Source: Hungateiclostridiaceae bacterium UBA3934
GTDB lineage: Bacteria; Bacillota; Clostridia; Acetivibrionales; DTU013
NCBI GenBank assembly: GCA_002385815.1
Contig: DGEE01000136.1
Coordinates: 1-22,431, forward strand
Reading direction: 5' to 3'
DNA length: 22,431 nt
Position numbers and translations under genes: made by a program. This document shows, piece by piece, positions 1 to 7,713 of this stretch. How positions within the stretch are numbered: position 1 is the first letter of the stretch; each line of letters starts with the position of its first letter. The notes under the pieces are model-generated. The model worked only from the letters and a program-made list of their open reading frames with translations. It did no database searches and was not told where the DNA came from.

Positions 1-678
1 GCCTCTGGTGCAGAGCCCGACGAAGCAGCAGGCGAGCTTGTGACGGAGGCTCTGAAAAATGAGCCCGATGAAGCGATATCGGCAATGGTGATCAGGATCG
101 AAGAAGCGGGCGAGCAGTATGACTATGACGATGATGTGGTCAGGCCGGCGCATTACAAGCCGTCACCCGTCAGAGTGCAGCCGAGGTATTCCGGGCATGC
201 GGCAGCGCGCAAGCGGCAGGCACCGGTGGATATCGGAACGATTGCAGCCGTAGTGGTTCTTGTGGTTCTGGCTGCAGCGGTCATACTGGGCGGATACAAG
301 CTGTGGACACTGTTCAGTCCGCAGGCGGAGGATCCTGTGGTCAATGACGACCAGACTGTCAGCGACACGGATCCGGGTGAGGATGGACTCTCTGTGGATG
401 GTGAAACTCCTGACCAGCAGGAACCGTCACAGGAGGATGAGGATCAGGCAGATGCTGATGGCGGTGAAAGCCAGCAACCGGCAGATGGGGGCAGCGACAA
501 CGAAATAGGGCCTGAAGGAACCACGTACATAGTCAAATCCGGTGATATGCTGATGCTGATAGCGAAAAGGTTCTACGGAGATGAGAGTAAATATACTCTT
601 ATTATGGAGGCCAACGACATAAAGGATCCGAATAAGATAATGGTGGGAGATAAACTCATAATCCCTCCGGACAGATGA
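1..678 (+). CDS. Membrane-anchored LysM-domain protein, 5' end cut by window
   Basis: The frame is open from base 1, so the gene probably starts upstream. A GTG at 40 is possible but has no clear ribosome binding site, and the codons before it (AEPDEAAGEL) continue the same acidic composition. Numbered from the GTG, about 65 N-terminal residues are charged and probably cytoplasmic, residues 65-91 form one hydrophobic membrane helix (IGTIAAVVVLVVLAAAVILG), about 95-160 are a very acidic Asp/Glu/Gln-rich linker, and about 162-210 are one LysM motif starting TYIVKSGDMLMLIAKRFYG and ending VGDKLIIP. LysM domains bind the glycan of peptidoglycan, so the protein likely spans the membrane and touches the wall. 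No catalytic domain is visible. It could be a cell-wall or division accessory protein; the missing N-terminus may carry another domain. The LysM call is firm, the role is not. Confidence 0.85.
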   Translation, partial: ASGAEPDEAAGELVTEALKNEPDEAISAMVIRIEEAGEQYDYDDDVVRPAHYKPSPVRVQPRYSGHAAARKRQAPVDIGTIAAVVVLVVLAAAVILGGYKLWTLFSPQAEDPVVNDDQTVSDTDPGEDGLSVDGETPDQQEPSQEDEDQADADGGESQQPADGGSDNEIGPEGTTYIVKSGDMLMLIAKRFYGDESKYTLIMEANDIKDPNKIMVGDKLIIPPDR

Positions 679-699
679 CATGCTGACTTTTATAGTAAT

Positions 700-729
700 A
701 AGCGGCACTTGTTGCCGTTTATTTTTTTT
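700..729 (+). terminator. Intrinsic terminator after the LysM gene
   Basis: An 8-bp stem (AAGCGGCA with TGCCGTTT, one G-T wobble) closes a 5-nt loop CTTGT and runs straight into a tract of Ts at 722-729. It lies 22 nt after the LysM stop codon. This is a textbook Rho-independent terminator on the plus strand. Confidence 0.9.
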
Positions 730-773
730 AGATATGCATTGCAGGATATATACAGAAGTGGAGGTAATACGAA

Positions 774-1475
774 ATGACAATCATCGTTACAGGAGCTAAT
801 CGCGGTTTGGGTTTTGAACTTGTCAGAAAGTTTGCTGAGGAAGGTCACAATGTGGCAGCATGTTACTATCCGAAGTCATCCAAAGATGAACTGGATGCGC
901 TGGCAGCAAAGTATGGAGATCAGATCATGCTTGTGCCTGTGGATGTTACTTCCGAGCAGGATGTCGTACGGGCAGCAGAGGCGATCAGAGAAAGGTTTAT
1001 GCAGGCAGATGCCGTGATAAGCAATGCCGGCGTCCTCTGTGACGGAGACAGGGTAAATGATCTGCTCCGGATGGATATTGAGGATCTCAGGATCTCTATG
1101 GACGTCAATCTTCTCGGACCTGCAATTATCATCAAGTATTTCACGCCTGTTGTAAAAAGAAGCAGCGACAGCGTGTTCATAACGATAACATCAGAGGGCG
1201 GCAGCATAAAGAACTCCGGCAGCAATTTCCCTGCATACTCCATATCAAAGACTGCCGCAAATAAACTGGTGGCTGTTTTCAGGAGCACTGTGTCCGATAT
1301 CAGGATATTTGCCATGCATCCCGGCAGGATGAATACGGTCATGGGACGTACGACCGCACAGATAGAAGCATGGGAATCAGCAGAGGGGATATATGAGATC
1401 GTGACAGGCGGACACAGGGAAATATCTGAAGATGTCTGGTTTATAGACTACAAAGGCCAGCCCATGGAACTGTGA
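774..1475 (+). CDS. Short-chain dehydrogenase/reductase (SDR) family oxidoreductase
   Basis: A 233-residue classical-size SDR. The Rossmann nucleotide-binding motif TGANRGLG is at residues 6-13, the NAG motif at 84-86, the catalytic Ser about 140, and the YxxxK pair at Tyr155 and Lys159 (YSISK). HPGRMNT at 182-188 is the usual post-catalytic stretch. These residues imply an NAD(P)H-dependent oxidoreductase acting in the cytoplasm. The substrate cannot be read from sequence; among SDRs it looks like the small carbonyl-reductase-type group. The start is ATG with GGAGGT eight bases upstream. It stands alone between a terminator at 700-729 and an inverted repeat at 1485-1530, so it is probably monocistronic. 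Confidence 0.93.
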   Translation: MTIIVTGANRGLGFELVRKFAEEGHNVAACYYPKSSKDELDALAAKYGDQIMLVPVDVTSEQDVVRAAEAIRERFMQADAVISNAGVLCDGDRVNDLLRMDIEDLRISMDVNLLGPAIIIKYFTPVVKRSSDSVFITITSEGGSIKNSGSNFPAYSISKTAANKLVAVFRSTVSDIRIFAMHPGRMNTVMGRTTAQIEAWESAEGIYEIVTGGHREISEDVWFIDYKGQPMEL

Positions 1476-1484
1476 TATATTCCG

Positions 1485-1530
1485 GCGGTATTTATCCGGA
1501 CCGGCTTCCGGGCAGTCCGATAAATACCGC
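1485..1530. repeat. Long inverted repeat after the SDR gene, possible terminator
   Basis: GCGGTATTTATC (1485-1496) and its exact reverse complement (1519-1530) form a perfect 12-bp stem. The 22-nt loop contains a second small CCGG-CTT-CCGG hairpin. It starts 10 nt after the SDR stop, so a transcript-end role is likely. No T-tract follows directly; the nearest T-run is about 20 nt further on, so it is not a canonical intrinsic terminator. Confidence 0.6.
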
Positions 1531-1613
1531 TGCTGATCACTGTGTGCAATCTTTTTCTGCATATGCCATTCTCCCGATTTGCAAAACTTAATTCCACTGC
1601 TGGGAAATATCTC

Positions 1614-1641
1614 TTGCATTTTTTGCTCTCCCGTGTATAAT
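1614..1641 (+). promoter_or_regulatory. Sigma-A promoter of the J-protein-clpB operon
   Basis: TTGCAT (-35, 1614-1619), a 16-bp spacer, and a perfect TATAAT (-10, 1636-1641). The CtsR box begins 8 nt after the -10, so repressor would cover the transcription start. The leader to the J-protein start is roughly 140 nt and contains two short hairpins (1669-1687 and 1741-1766). Confidence 0.8.
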
Positions 1642-1649
1642 AATATATA

Positions 1650-1666
1650 GGTCAAAGATAGTCAAA
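1650..1666 (+). promoter_or_regulatory. CtsR operator
   Basis: GGTCAAA-GAT-AGTCAAA matches the CtsR tandem heptad consensus RGTCAAA-NAN-RGTCAAA at every defined position. CtsR is the class III heat-shock repressor of low-GC Gram-positive bacteria and normally controls clp genes. Its position just after the -10 box, upstream of clpB, is what is expected. The ctsR gene itself is not in this window. Confidence 0.93.
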
Positions 1667-1788
1667 GTCAGCAGGACTGTACTGCTGCTAAACAGACAAT
1701 TATAACTTCTGTGCATGATGCGGATAATATAGTGGCTGAGCCGCATAAGGAGCAGTATCCATGCGGTGCTGCCCTGGAGGGTGATTGG

Positions 1789-2727
1789 ATGAAATACAGG
1801 GATTACTATGAGATCCTCGGGGTCGACAAGAAGGCATCGGCGGATGAAATAAAGAAGGCATACAGAAAACTGGCAAAAAAATATCATCCGGATACACATC
1901 CCGGGGACAAGGCTGCAGAGGAAAAGTTCAAAGAGATCAACGAAGCGTATGAAGTGCTCGGCAATGATGAAAGAAGAAAGAAGTATGATCAGTTCGGCGC
2001 ACAGGGACAGTTTTATCACGGTGCTGATTTTGACCCTTCTCAGTTTGGCTTCGGAAACGGGATGAGGTATGAGTTCACGTCGGCCGGGAGCGGATTCAGT
2101 GATTTCTTTGATCTGTTTTTCGGAGGCGGTGATCCCTTCGGTTCTTTCAATGATGACAGCATATTTGGCAGGAAGGGCAGCGGCGGTCGTTTCAGCCGGG
2201 GAATGAAGATGAGAGGCGGGGATACGGAGTCGGTACTGGAGATATCCCTGGCAGACGGATTCAATGGTGCAGAAAAGCTGATCAGCCTGAGAGGTGCCGA
2301 TGGCGGTAAAAAAATTTCACTCAGGATACCTGCCGGCATAAAGCAGGGGGAGAAAATCAAACTTGCAGGACAGGGAAATCCCGGTATCAACGGCGGACCG
2401 AACGGAGACCTGTATCTGCGCATAGAATTCAGGAAAGACCCTGTATTTGAACTGAAAGGGCTGGATCTGGAGGCCAGGCTGCAGCTTTACCCATGGGAGG
2501 CTGCACTTGGTGCAGAGAAGTCTTTCGATACACTGGATGGCAGGATATCCGTCAGGATACCTGCCGGAGTACAGACAGACAGCAGGATAAGGGCTGCGGG
2601 AAAAGGCTACAGGGATAAGTCGGGCAAAAGAGGAGATCTGTTTCTCAGAGTGGCTATCGTAAACCCTCAGCGGCTGAACAGGGAGCAGTTGGAGCTATAC
2701 GAAAAGCTTAGCAGGATCGGGGATTAG
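1789..2727 (+). CDS. DnaJ-type co-chaperone without zinc fingers (CbpA-like)
   Basis: A 312-residue Hsp40. Residues 4-69 are a J domain with the HPD tripeptide at 33-35 that stimulates DnaK ATPase. Residues about 70-140 are Gly/Phe-rich, and about 142-305 are the two beta-rich substrate-binding domains (GDTESVLEISLADGFNGAEK, then GLDLEARLQLYPWEAALG). There is no CxxCxGxG repeat, and no Cys at all, so it is not canonical DnaJ but the CbpA-like class. I chose ATG 1789, which has GGAGGGT 7-8 nt upstream and gives the normal MKYRDYYEILGV N-terminus. An in-frame GTG at 1711 would add 26 unrelated residues. It lies 52 nt upstream of clpB under one CtsR-controlled promoter and would feed DnaK/ClpB with aggregated clients. 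Confidence 0.94.
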   Translation: MKYRDYYEILGVDKKASADEIKKAYRKLAKKYHPDTHPGDKAAEEKFKEINEAYEVLGNDERRKKYDQFGAQGQFYHGADFDPSQFGFGNGMRYEFTSAGSGFSDFFDLFFGGGDPFGSFNDDSIFGRKGSGGRFSRGMKMRGGDTESVLEISLADGFNGAEKLISLRGADGGKKISLRIPAGIKQGEKIKLAGQGNPGINGGPNGDLYLRIEFRKDPVFELKGLDLEARLQLYPWEAALGAEKSFDTLDGRISVRIPAGVQTDSRIRAAGKGYRDKSGKRGDLFLRVAIVNPQRLNREQLELYEKLSRIGD

Positions 2728-2779
2728 ATCCTGCCAGGCAGGATTCTGAGGGAATCTCTACAAAAGGAGGTCAGTGATC

Positions 2780-5386
2780 ATGGATATGGACAGATTTACG
2801 GATAAGGCACAGGAAGCCATTGGGGCTGCGCAGGAGATCGCATTGAGGATGAACCATCAGCAGGTGGATGGTGAGCATCTGCATATGGCACTTCTGACGC
2901 AGAAAGAAGGTTTGATCCCCAGGCTGATCAGTTTCACAGGGGTCGACATTGGACTGCTTATCAGCGATGTACAGCGGGAACTGGACAAATTGCCGGCAGT
3001 ATACGGTACGGGTGCTTCCGGACTGTATGCATCCAGGAGATTGAACAGCATCCTGCTTCAGGCGAGTGACGAGGCGGGCAGGTTCAAGGATGAATACGTC
3101 GGTGTGGAACATATATATATGGCACTGCTGAAGGAAAGAAACACGCCTTCGGCAGATATTTTCAGGAAAAACGGGATCAACAGGGAAAATTTCCTTTCTG
3201 CCCTCAGCAAGGTGAGGAGCAATCAGCGGATTACATCTAAAAACCCTGAAAAAACATATGAGGCATTGACCAGATTCGGAAGGGACCTGGTGGACATGGC
3301 ACGGAAAGGAAAGCTGGATCCTGTGATAGGCAGGGATTCGGAAATCAGACGTGTAATCAGGATACTTTCCAGAAGGACAAAAAACAACCCCGTTCTGATA
3401 GGTGAGCCTGGCGTCGGCAAAACAGCAGTGGTGGAAGGACTTGCCCAGCGTATCCTCAAGGGTGATGTGCCCGAAGGACTCAGGGACAAAACGATTTTTG
3501 CCCTTGACATGGGTTCACTGATTGCAGGGGCAAAATACAGAGGTGAATTCGAGGAAAGGCTCAAAGCGGTCCTGAAAGAAGTTGAAAACTCTGAAGGCAG
3601 GATCATCATGTTCATAGATGAACTGCACAACATTGTCGGAGCAGGGAGAACTGAAGGCTCCATGGATGCAGGCAATCTGCTCAAGCCAATGCTTGCAAGG
3701 GGCGAGCTCCGCTGCATAGGCGCAACGACACTGGATGAATACCGAAAATATATCGAAAAGGATGCTGCTCTTGAGAGGAGATTCCAGCCGGTACTGGTTG
3801 AGCAGCCTGATGTCGAGGATACTATATCCATACTCAGAGGGCTGAAAGAAAAATTTGAGATACACCATGGGGTCAGGATCACAGATAATGCGATAATAGC
3901 CTGTGCAGTACTGTCGAACCGCTATATAAGCGACCGCTTTTTGCCGGATAAGGCCATTGACCTGATGGATGAAGCTGCTGCCATGATACGGACCGAGATA
4001 GACAGTATGCCTGCAGATCTGGACGAGATCAGCCGGAAGATCATGCAGCTTGAGATCGAAAGACAGGCTTTGAGAAAGGAAACAGACAAAAACTCACAGG
4101 AAAGGCTGGCAGTCCTCGAAAAAGAGATTGCAACGCTTAAAGAAAAGTCCGATCTGGCGAAGGCCCAGTGGGAAAGCGAAAAAAGGTCGCTTGCCAGGGA
4201 GAAGGAGCTGAAGCAGCAGATCGAAGAAACAAAGCGCTTGATAGAAGAAGCTGAGCGCAGATATGACCTTGATGAACTGGCTGTGCTGAGGCACGGCAGG
4301 CTGCCTGAACTCGAAAGAGAGCTGCAGGCTGAAAAGGACAGACAGAATTCATCCGGGAAAGAGCGCCTCCTCAAGGAAGAAGTGACGGAGGATGAAATAG
4401 CAGAAATCGTATCAAAGTGGACCGGGATACCTGTGACAAAGCTCATGGAGAACGAACGTGAAAAGCTGCTGAACCTGGACAAGATACTGCACAAGCGTGT
4501 CATCGGCCAGGATGAAGCGGTGGAGGCTGTGGCAGGTGCTGTTTTGCGTGCGCGTTCAGGGCTGAAGGATCCACGCAGGCCCATCGGTTCGTTCATATTC
4601 ATCGGCCCTACGGGAGTCGGGAAGACCGAGCTTGCCAAAGCGTTGTCAGAGGCGCTGTTTGACAGCGAGGAAAATATGGTGAGGATAGATATGTCGGAGT
4701 ACCAGGAGAAGCACAGTGTTGCAAGGCTGATTGGAGCGCCTCCGGGCTATGTGGGCTATGAAGAGGGCGGACAGCTGACAGAGGCAGTCAGGAGAAAGCC
4801 ATATAGTGTGATATTATTCGACGAGATCGAGAAAGCACATCCGGAGGTATTCAATACGCTGCTGCAATTGCTGGATGACGGGCGTCTGACAGACAGCCGG
4901 GGCAGGACGGTGAATTTCAGGGACACCGTTGTCATCATGACTTCCAACCTCGGCAGCAGATACTTGCTGGACAGTATCCGCTCTGGCAGGACTGATGATG
5001 CGGAATTGAGGGAGCTGGTCATGGCTGAGCTGAGGAGCAATTTCAGACCGGAATTCCTCAACCGTATCGACGAAATAGTCATGTTCAAACCTCTTGGCAG
5101 AGATGTAATATCGAAGATAATAGATCTGCAGCTGGCCGACATCAACAGCAGGCTTGCAGTCAGGCGCATAGAGCTGCGCATCACTGATGCTGCGAAAGAA
5201 TACATCGCCGAGACCACATATGTGCCTGAATACGGTGCAAGACCAGTGAAGCGTTACCTGCAGAGAGAGCTGGAAACAGAGCTTGGAAAGATGATCATCA
5301 GAGATGCCATCCATGAGGGCTCGACAGCAATAGTCGACGTTGAACAGGGCTCACTGATCATCAGGACAGAAAACGATGCCGGCTGA
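2780..5386 (+). CDS. clpB: ATP-dependent disaggregase ClpB
   Basis: An 868-residue Hsp100, full length for ClpB. The order is: an N-terminal Clp_N repeat pair (about 1-145), AAA+ domain 1 with Walker A GEPGVGKT (208-215) and Walker B IMFIDE (276-281), a long coiled-coil middle domain (about 410-525) that separates ClpB from the shorter ClpC/ClpA types, and AAA+ domain 2 with Walker A GPTGVGKT (609-616) and Walker B VILFDE (677-682). The pore loops AKYRG and GYVGY are present. A hexamer of this enzyme pulls polypeptides out of aggregates together with DnaK/DnaJ in the cytoplasm. The start at ATG 2780 sits 9 nt after AAAAGGAGG; a GTG at 2774 is too close to that site. It is transcribed from the CtsR-regulated promoter at 1614. 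No frameshift or missing key residue was seen. Confidence 0.98.
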   Translation: MDMDRFTDKAQEAIGAAQEIALRMNHQQVDGEHLHMALLTQKEGLIPRLISFTGVDIGLLISDVQRELDKLPAVYGTGASGLYASRRLNSILLQASDEAGRFKDEYVGVEHIYMALLKERNTPSADIFRKNGINRENFLSALSKVRSNQRITSKNPEKTYEALTRFGRDLVDMARKGKLDPVIGRDSEIRRVIRILSRRTKNNPVLIGEPGVGKTAVVEGLAQRILKGDVPEGLRDKTIFALDMGSLIAGAKYRGEFEERLKAVLKEVENSEGRIIMFIDELHNIVGAGRTEGSMDAGNLLKPMLARGELRCIGATTLDEYRKYIEKDAALERRFQPVLVEQPDVEDTISILRGLKEKFEIHHGVRITDNAIIACAVLSNRYISDRFLPDKAIDLMDEAAAMIRTEIDSMPADLDEISRKIMQLEIERQALRKETDKNSQERLAVLEKEIATLKEKSDLAKAQWESEKRSLAREKELKQQIEETKRLIEEAERRYDLDELAVLRHGRLPELERELQAEKDRQNSSGKERLLKEEVTEDEIAEIVSKWTGIPVTKLMENEREKLLNLDKILHKRVIGQDEAVEAVAGAVLRARSGLKDPRRPIGSFIFIGPTGVGKTELAKALSEALFDSEENMVRIDMSEYQEKHSVARLIGAPPGYVGYEEGGQLTEAVRRKPYSVILFDEIEKAHPEVFNTLLQLLDDGRLTDSRGRTVNFRDTVVIMTSNLGSRYLLDSIRSGRTDDAELRELVMAELRSNFRPEFLNRIDEIVMFKPLGRDVISKIIDLQLADINSRLAVRRIELRITDAAKEYIAETTYVPEYGARPVKRYLQRELETELGKMIIRDAIHEGSTAIVDVEQGSLIIRTENDAG

Positions 5387-5403
5387 GCACGGCACCGACA
5401 GTA

Positions 5404-6780
5404 TTATCCTGTGGATTGCCTTGGTTTGAACGCCGCTTTCTTCCACCGGCCCGCAAAATAGTAGACGACACTGGCAGCCAGCCCCACTGCAAACCCGATG
5501 ACCACGGCCAGCCATATGCCATTTATGCCAAGACTTGTGGATGAAAGTAGTGCGGCAAGCGGGATCCTGATCAGCCATATTGACAGTACAGTAATGGCCA
5601 TGGTCACAAGGGTCCTGCCGGAGCCATTGATGACGCCGTTGGAAACGAACATGAGCGCAAACAGGATATATGCGAATCCCAGGGTCCTGAGATAGCCGAT
5701 TCCGATCTCCAGGATCTCAAGCTTCCGGACGAACATGGACAAGAGCAGTTTCGGAAACAATACGATAATCGCGGATAAGGTCAGAGTTATTCCTGCGGTC
5801 ATTATGGCCCCCCATTTGAACACCTCTCTGACTCGTTTTACATTACCGGCTCCCAAGTTCTGACCCGTCATGGCGGAGACAGCCAGGCCTATGGACATGG
5901 CCGGCATGAATACGATGCTCTCTATCCTGCCCGATGCACCAAATGCAGTGGTGGCATCTGCGCCGAAGCGGTTGACCATGCCCGTAATGAATACTGAGTT
6001 AATGGAAATCAGTGATTGCTGAAGCATGGAAGGAAAGCCTATCCTGAACAGTTTGATGACATGTGCCCTTTCCAGCTTCAGGCTTTTGAAGTCGATACTT
6101 ATGAAGTGATTTTTTCTGTTGAGATATATCAGTGCTGTCACAAGGCCTATAACCTGTGAAATGACGGTGGCAACGGCAGAGCCGTTGAAGCCCATTTTCG
6201 GGATGGGCCCGATGCCGATTATGAGTATCGGATCCAGCACTATATTGATGCCCACTGCGATCGCCATAAAAATCAAGGGCGTCATCGTATCACCGATTCC
6301 TCTTAAAATGGACATTATGAGGTTGACCAGGAATGTGACGATAAATCCCGATATTATGATCTTCAGGTAGCTTGATGCCATCGGGAATATCTCCGGAGGC
6401 GTATTCATCCATATCAGTATGTCGTCACACAGCAGCAGCCCCATGGCTGTGAGGAGTGCGCCGAATATCAATGCTACACTGAAAGAATTGTTTACCGTTT
6501 TTTTTACTTTTTCATGGTCGCCTGCCCCGTAATACTGTGAAACCAATATAGTCGTAGCCAGTGTTGCGCCATTTGAGAGCGCGATCAATAGAAACTGGAT
6601 GGGGAAGCTGACTTGTGTGGCTCCGACCGCATTGGGGCCGACTATATTGCCTACCCAGATGGCATCTGTGAAGCCAAGTGCTGTCTGCAGCAGATTACCT
6701 ATGAACATGGGGAGCGAAAATCGCACCAGATGCTTTGGTATACTGCCTGTTGTCAAGTCTGTTCCAAATTTACCGTTCAT
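5404..6780 (-). CDS. MATE-family multidrug/cation efflux transporter
   Basis: A 458-residue polytopic protein with about 12 membrane helices arranged as two homologous halves. Characteristic pieces are TDAIWVGNIVGPNAVGA near residue 40, ILVSQYYGAGDHEKVKKTVN after helix 2, and in the second half GADATTAFGASGRIES and MTGQNLGAGNVKRVREVF. MATE proteins export drugs or organic cations in exchange for Na+ or H+. The substrate cannot be inferred here. The ATG start has GGAGG 7 nt upstream. It converges on clpB with only 17 bp between the stop codons and no clear terminator. Its promoter (6816-6844) is overlapped by a perfect palindrome, which suggests control by a dimeric repressor not encoded nearby. 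Confidence 0.95.
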   Translation of the reverse strand: MNGKFGTDLTTGSIPKHLVRFSLPMFIGNLLQTALGFTDAIWVGNIVGPNAVGATQVSFPIQFLLIALSNGATLATTILVSQYYGAGDHEKVKKTVNNSFSVALIFGALLTAMGLLLCDDILIWMNTPPEIFPMASSYLKIIISGFIVTFLVNLIMSILRGIGDTMTPLIFMAIAVGINIVLDPILIIGIGPIPKMGFNGSAVATVISQVIGLVTALIYLNRKNHFISIDFKSLKLERAHVIKLFRIGFPSMLQQSLISINSVFITGMVNRFGADATTAFGASGRIESIVFMPAMSIGLAVSAMTGQNLGAGNVKRVREVFKWGAIMTAGITLTLSAIIVLFPKLLLSMFVRKLEILEIGIGYLRTLGFAYILFALMFVSNGVINGSGRTLVTMAITVLSIWLIRIPLAALLSSTSLGINGIWLAVVIGFAVGLAASVVYYFAGRWKKAAFKPRQSTG

Positions 6781-6804
6781 CGTGCCTCCGTCTGTTATAA
6801 ATTA

Positions 6805-6822
6805 ATATTGTATATACAATAT
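6805..6822. promoter_or_regulatory. Perfect 18-bp palindrome, likely repressor operator for the MATE gene
   Basis: ATATTGTATATACAATAT is identical to its own reverse complement. It contains the whole putative -10 element (6816-6821) of the MATE promoter. The TTGTATATACAA core has the size and symmetry of sites bound by winged-helix dimers such as GntR- or MarR-family repressors. Which family binds is inference. Confidence 0.65.
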
Positions 6823-6844
6823 CATTTTTTGCTGTTTCCTTCAA
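6816..6844 (-). promoter_or_regulatory. Putative sigma-A promoter of the MATE gene
   Basis: Read on the minus strand: TTGAAG (-35, 6844-6839), a 17-bp spacer, and TATTGT (-10, 6821-6816), about 35 nt before the MATE start codon. The -10 lies inside the palindrome at 6805-6822. Confidence 0.6.
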
Positions 6845-6895
6845 TTTGAAACTGACTAATCGTGTGGAATCTTGCAAAAAAATCGAAAGATAAGG

Positions 6896-6925
6896 TTGCT
6901 GACATCCTTTTGGAATAGTGATAAT
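6896..6925 (+). promoter_or_regulatory. Possible promoter of the Pro/Gly-repeat gene
   Basis: TTGCTG (-35, 6896-6901), 18-bp spacer, GATAAT (-10, 6920-6925) preceded by TGT. This is about 75 nt before the start codon at 6999. The match is fair, and it is the best candidate in the divergent MATE/repeat-protein gap. Confidence 0.4.
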
Positions 6926-6998
6926 TTTGCGTTGAGTTTTTATGTAACCTTTGTATCTGGTCCTGCATAAGTTATATCAGACATATAAGGGAGTGAGC

Positions 6999-7445
6999 AT
7001 GATGCAGGATCACTTTGATGACAGGCAGCCTCAATCTGTCTTTGGAGGCATATTCGGTCCGTTCCAGACAGGTCAGTTTTTCCCGCCCGGACAGGGGCCG
7101 GGTTTCTTTCCGCCGGGCCAGGGACCTGTGTTCCCGCCGGGTGAGGGGCCAGGCTTCCCGCAGGGTCAGGGAGCTGGCACAGGACCACCCCCAGGCCGAC
7201 CTCCGTCATTTATCCCTCAACAGGCGGCTGCTCAGCAGACGGCAGGAGTATTGGCAGTGGATCCTGGTTCTATAAGACGGTGCATGTTCAGATATGTATA
7301 TATCTGGCTCGATAACGGGCAGCAATTCTGGGCCTGGCTTGTATTTACCGGAAGACGCTCGGTTGCAGGGTGGAGATGGATAGGCTTCAGATGGATCTAC
7401 TTTGGCATCGACCTGAACAGGATCGTTTCTTTTGTTTGCTTCTGA
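6999..7445 (+). CDS. Small Pro/Gly-repeat protein with aromatic C-terminal domain
   Basis: A 148-residue protein (147 if the second of two adjacent ATGs is used), with AAGGGAG 5-8 nt upstream. Three regions are visible. Residues 1-26 are a short polar/Phe-Gly leader. Residues 27-60 hold four imperfect repeats of the type FFPPGQGPG, followed by a Pro- and Gln-rich linker to about residue 90. Residues 95-148 are a compact domain with many Trp, Tyr, Phe and Arg (FRYVYIWLDNGQQFWAW, then GWRWIGFRWIYFGIDL) and two Cys at 95 and 147. There is no signal peptide and no long membrane helix. The C-terminal block resembles a conserved tail I recall in small clostridial hypothetical proteins with collagen-like or Pro-rich front ends; its function is unknown. 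It has its own terminator at 7484, so it is a separate unit. A surface or spore-coat structural role is only a guess. Confidence 0.8.
   Translation: MMQDHFDDRQPQSVFGGIFGPFQTGQFFPPGQGPGFFPPGQGPVFPPGEGPGFPQGQGAGTGPPPGRPPSFIPQQAAAQQTAGVLAVDPGSIRRCMFRYVYIWLDNGQQFWAWLVFTGRRSVAGWRWIGFRWIYFGIDLNRIVSFVCF
7077..7178 (+). repeat. Tandem PPGQGPGF-type coding repeat
   Basis: Four consecutive imperfect units in the protein at 6999-7445: FFPPGQGPG, FFPPGQGPV, FPPGEGPG and FPQGQGAG. The DNA repeats as variants of CCGCCGGGNCAGGGNCC. The glycines are not in a strict every-third-residue register, so this is not a regular collagen triple-helix repeat. Such arrays commonly change copy number by slippage. Confidence 0.85.
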
Positions 7446-7483
7446 CATATCTTTAAGGCCAAAGCCCCCTTCCAACTATTTCA

Positions 7484-7516
7484 GTCAGGCGTTCCTGTCA
7501 GCGCCTGACCCTTTTT
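7484..7516 (+). terminator. Intrinsic terminator after the Pro/Gly-repeat gene
   Basis: A perfect 8-bp stem GTCAGGCG/CGCCTGAC (7484-7491 and 7502-7509) with a 10-nt loop, followed by CCTTTTTA. It lies 39 nt after the stop codon at 7445. Confidence 0.85.
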
Positions 7517-7558
7517 ATGCCATATGCATGCAAAGTCTGGCCGGTGAAAGTCTGCTGC

Positions 7559-7633
7559 ATGGAGTTGTGTGCATAATTATGAGTTCTGAGTTTTAAAATC
7601 ACATATCTCCATGTAAAAAACACACAATTCCAT
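7559..7633. repeat. Spaced 13-bp inverted repeat upstream of the decayed sugar-binding gene
   Basis: ATGGAGTTGTGTG (7559-7571) pairs with CACACAATTCCAT (7621-7633) over 13 positions with one G-T wobble. The 49-nt AT-rich interior contains the palindrome CATAATTATG (7572-7581). No coding potential and no target-site duplication were seen. It could be a regulatory structure of the old sugar operon or a small repeat element. Confidence 0.6.
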
Positions 7634-7713
7634 TCTCAGGGTAGTTGATTTGTTATACCATACAAGCATTAAGATATGGTCCGAAAACCATAACGAAGGG
7701 GGATAATTGGCTT

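Noticed and set aside
1711..1788. N-terminal extension of the J-protein from GTG 1711
   Set aside because: The 26 added residues have no homology-like character, there is no ribosome binding site, and the J domain begins normally at ATG 1789 with a good GGAGGG site.
5387..5403. Terminator between clpB and the MATE gene
   Set aside because: Only a 5-bp TGCCG/CGGCA stem without a T-tract can be drawn near here; it is too weak to call.
7077..7178. Collagen triple-helix repeat
   Set aside because: The repeat is Gly- and Pro-rich, but Gly is not at every third position, so a true collagen-type helix is not supported.
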